DNA of 13,398 nt, taken from positions 1 to 13,398 of the forward strand of contig VAXD01000117.1 of assembly GCA_005884155.1 (NCBI GenBank), given 5' to 3'. Below the pieces are notes generated by a model. That model saw only the letters and a list, made by a program, of their open reading frames with translations. It did no database searches and had not been told where the DNA came from. Of this stretch, positions 13,041-13,398 are shown one piece after another. The first letter of the stretch is position 1, and each line of letters starts with the position of its first letter. This stretch comes from Actinomycetota bacterium. GTDB taxonomy: Bacteria > Actinomycetota > Thermoleophilia > Gaiellales > Gaiellaceae. Made by a program: the position numbers and the translations under genes.

Positions 13041-13398
13041 CTAACCGCCCTTCGATGCCTCTAAGAAGGTCGCCAGCTTGTGCAGGTTGTCCTTGCCGAG
13101 GTCCTTGAACGACGGCATCGGCGAGCCCGGGTTCACGCAGCTCGGGCACTCGAGATGGCTGATCTGGAACTGAATGCCCTTGTTCTTCGCGCCCTCGGCG
13201 GAGAGGTCAGGCGCGCCGAGGTTCGACGAGCCCGTGCCGAGGTACGTGTGGCAGTTCGTGCAGCCCGATTCGGCGAACAGATTCGCGCCCGCGATCGCCT
13301 CCTGGTTCCCTTCGAAGCCCTGTTTCTTCTCCCAGCTCGGGATCGCCGCCTTCACCTCACTCGCGATCGCCTCCTGCGCGGTCGCTCCCTTGTAGGTG
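13041..13398 (-). CDS. c-type cytochrome domain, 5' end off window
   Basis: The frame is open from the right edge to TAG at 13041, giving 119 codons; the N-terminus is missing. It reads TYKGATAQEAIASEVKAAIP, then a single heme c site ESGCTNCHTY, and later CPSCVNPGSPMPSFKDLG, in which SPMP supplies the likely methionine axial ligand. The second C-x2-C lacks the histidine needed for heme. A GTG at 13355 could start a shorter form, but no signal peptide follows it, so the longer frame, possibly the C-terminal domain of a larger subunit such as a menaquinol:cytochrome c reductase component, is more likely. It would act outside the membrane, in electron transfer. It is the first gene visible in the quinone operon. 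Confidence 0.85.
   Translation of the reverse strand, partial: TYKGATAQEAIASEVKAAIPSWEKKQGFEGNQEAIAGANLFAESGCTNCHTYLGTGSSNLGAPDLSAEGAKNKGIQFQISHLECPSCVNPGSPMPSFKDLGKDNLHKLATFLEASKGG

Overview
This is a GC-rich, actinobacterial-looking window. It uses GTG, TTG and possibly CTG starts, many 4-base stop/start overlaps, and menaquinone genes of the futalosine type. The gene content fits a deep-branching actinobacterium such as a member of Thermoleophilia; that placement is an inference from overall protein character, not from a marker gene. No rRNA, tRNA, CRISPR array or complete insertion sequence was seen.

Layout. (1) Positions 1-1491, minus strand: the N-terminal 497 residues of a secreted phosphodiester-glycosidase (NAGPA/DUF2233) protein that runs off the left edge. 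(2) Positions 1578-3827, plus strand: two tandem radical SAM genes. The first has an unusual C-x8-C-x2-C cluster motif and no function I can name. The second belongs to the MqnC/CofH family but has a disturbed N-terminus and a probable internal gap. (3) Positions 3828-8879, plus strand: an accessory stretch with two overlapping micro-ORFs, a possible methyltransferase remnant, a cupin-TPR protein, a YihY-type membrane protein, a methyltransferase, a small secreted protein, two small membrane or helical proteins, a peptidase E-like protein and a frameshifted alpha/beta hydrolase. (4) Positions 8949-13398, minus strand: a compact quinone/electron-transfer operon. In transcription order it holds a c-type cytochrome (5' end off the window), UbiX flavin prenyltransferase, MenG/UbiE methyltransferase, a polyprenyl diphosphate synthase, MqnA chorismate dehydratase and a Rieske non-heme iron oxygenase.

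How the genes fit together. MqnA starts the futalosine route from chorismate. MqnC-type enzymes act later in that route. The polyprenyl synthase makes the side chain, UbiX makes the prenyl-FMN cofactor for a UbiD-type decarboxylase, and MenG adds the last methyl group. The cytochrome would serve a menaquinol-linked respiratory chain. The Rieske oxygenase at the end of the operon is not part of the textbook pathway; quinone tailoring is the most interesting possibility.

The main points for a second look are the radical SAM pair, the damaged reading frames of the MqnC-like gene and the hydrolase gene (biology or assembly error), the Rieske gene that lacks a canonical start codon, and two perfect palindromes inside the quinone operon.
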